Assembly (NCBI GenBank): GCA_012974295.1
Contig: JAAXQM010000228.1
Location: 1-5,326 of the forward strand
Source: Dehalococcoidales bacterium
Lineage (GTDB): Bacteria > Chloroflexota > Dehalococcoidia > E44-bin15
Direction of reading: 5' to 3'
Length of the DNA stretch: 5,326 nucleotides
The position numbers and the translations under genes were made by a program. Position 1 is the first letter of the stretch; each line of letters opens with the position of its first letter. Positions 5,234-5,326 of this stretch are shown here, piece after piece. The notes beneath the pieces were generated by a model. It saw only the letters and a program-made list of their open reading frames with translations. It had not been told where the DNA came from and ran no database searches.

Positions 5234-5326
5234 CCGCTGAAAAAGAGGTGCAGGATACTTCCTGCCGGGGGTCTGGGGGTGTCCCCCAGCTTTAAAAAAT
5301 CCCCCAAGATTGGGGGATTAGGGGGT
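5234..5326 (+). repeat. Dispersed intergenic repeat, copy 3 (cut by window end)
   Basis: The copy starts 51 bases after the tal stop and runs to the last base of the window, in the same orientation as copy 2. All three hairpin stems are identical to those of copy 2. The two-base loop of the third hairpin reads GA instead of TC, that is, its reverse complement. The third stem gains one extra A-T pair (5298 with 5319). The final TTGA seen in copy 2 would lie just outside the window. Confidence 0.9.
5294..5319 (-). terminator. Intrinsic-terminator-like hairpin on the minus strand, in repeat copy 3
   Basis: On the minus strand a ten-base-pair stem with a G5/C5 core (5319-5298) runs into T residues (plus-strand A-run 5299-5294). 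As in copy 2, the orientation would block transcription coming from the right towards tal. If a minus-strand gene lies beyond the window, this could be its real terminator. Confidence 0.4.

Noticed and set aside
4391..5326. CRISPR array or tandem repeat
   Set aside because: The copies lie hundreds of bases apart with genes between them, and one is inverted; there is no regular spacing.

Overview
The window looks like chromosomal DNA from a bacterium of intermediate GC content. It holds four protein genes in two divergent blocks, separated by an intergenic region of about 740 bp. Nothing in it names the organism securely. The pyrG–tal pairing resembles the Gram-positive pyrG…ywjH(tal)…rho neighbourhood, and the G5/C5-rich dispersed repeats together with the LIV-type transporter and acyl-CoA ligase remind me of Chloroflexota (Dehalococcoidia-like) genomes. 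That placement is an impression, not a demonstration.

Left block, minus strand (1-1990): an AMP-forming acyl-CoA ligase (284-1990) is followed one base after its stop codon by the start of a LivG-type ABC transporter ATPase (1-282, running off the window edge). The ribosome binding site of the second gene lies inside the last codons of the first, so the two are almost certainly co-transcribed and translationally coupled. The pairing suggests import of a carboxylic acid or branched-chain/aromatic substrate and its activation to a CoA thioester.

Central intergenic region (1991-2727): it carries a candidate promoter for the left block, an isolated Shine-Dalgarno followed by two mini-ORFs, a long interrupted palindrome, a decayed inverted copy of a dispersed repeat, and a strong sigma-70-type promoter (TTGACA-N18-TATACT) with a leader of about 118 nt in front of pyrG. 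I see no tRNA, rRNA or convincing protein gene there.

Right block, plus strand (2728-5183): pyrG (CTP synthase, 542 aa) and tal (small transaldolase, 216 aa) lie in the same direction, separated by 176 bp. PyrG makes CTP from UTP for nucleic acid and lipid synthesis; the transaldolase interconverts pentose and hexose phosphates and so helps supply ribose for nucleotides. Their pairing follows conserved gene order more than a shared pathway step.

The most notable feature is a repeat element of about 94 bp present three times in about 3 kb, only between genes: a degenerate inverted copy before pyrG (2363-2440) and two near-identical direct copies after pyrG (4391-4487) and after tal (5234-5326, cut by the window end). 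Each good copy folds into three successive perfect hairpins. All differences between the two good copies fall outside the stems, which suggests conservation of structure. Read on the minus strand, the third hairpin plus a T-run looks like an intrinsic terminator.
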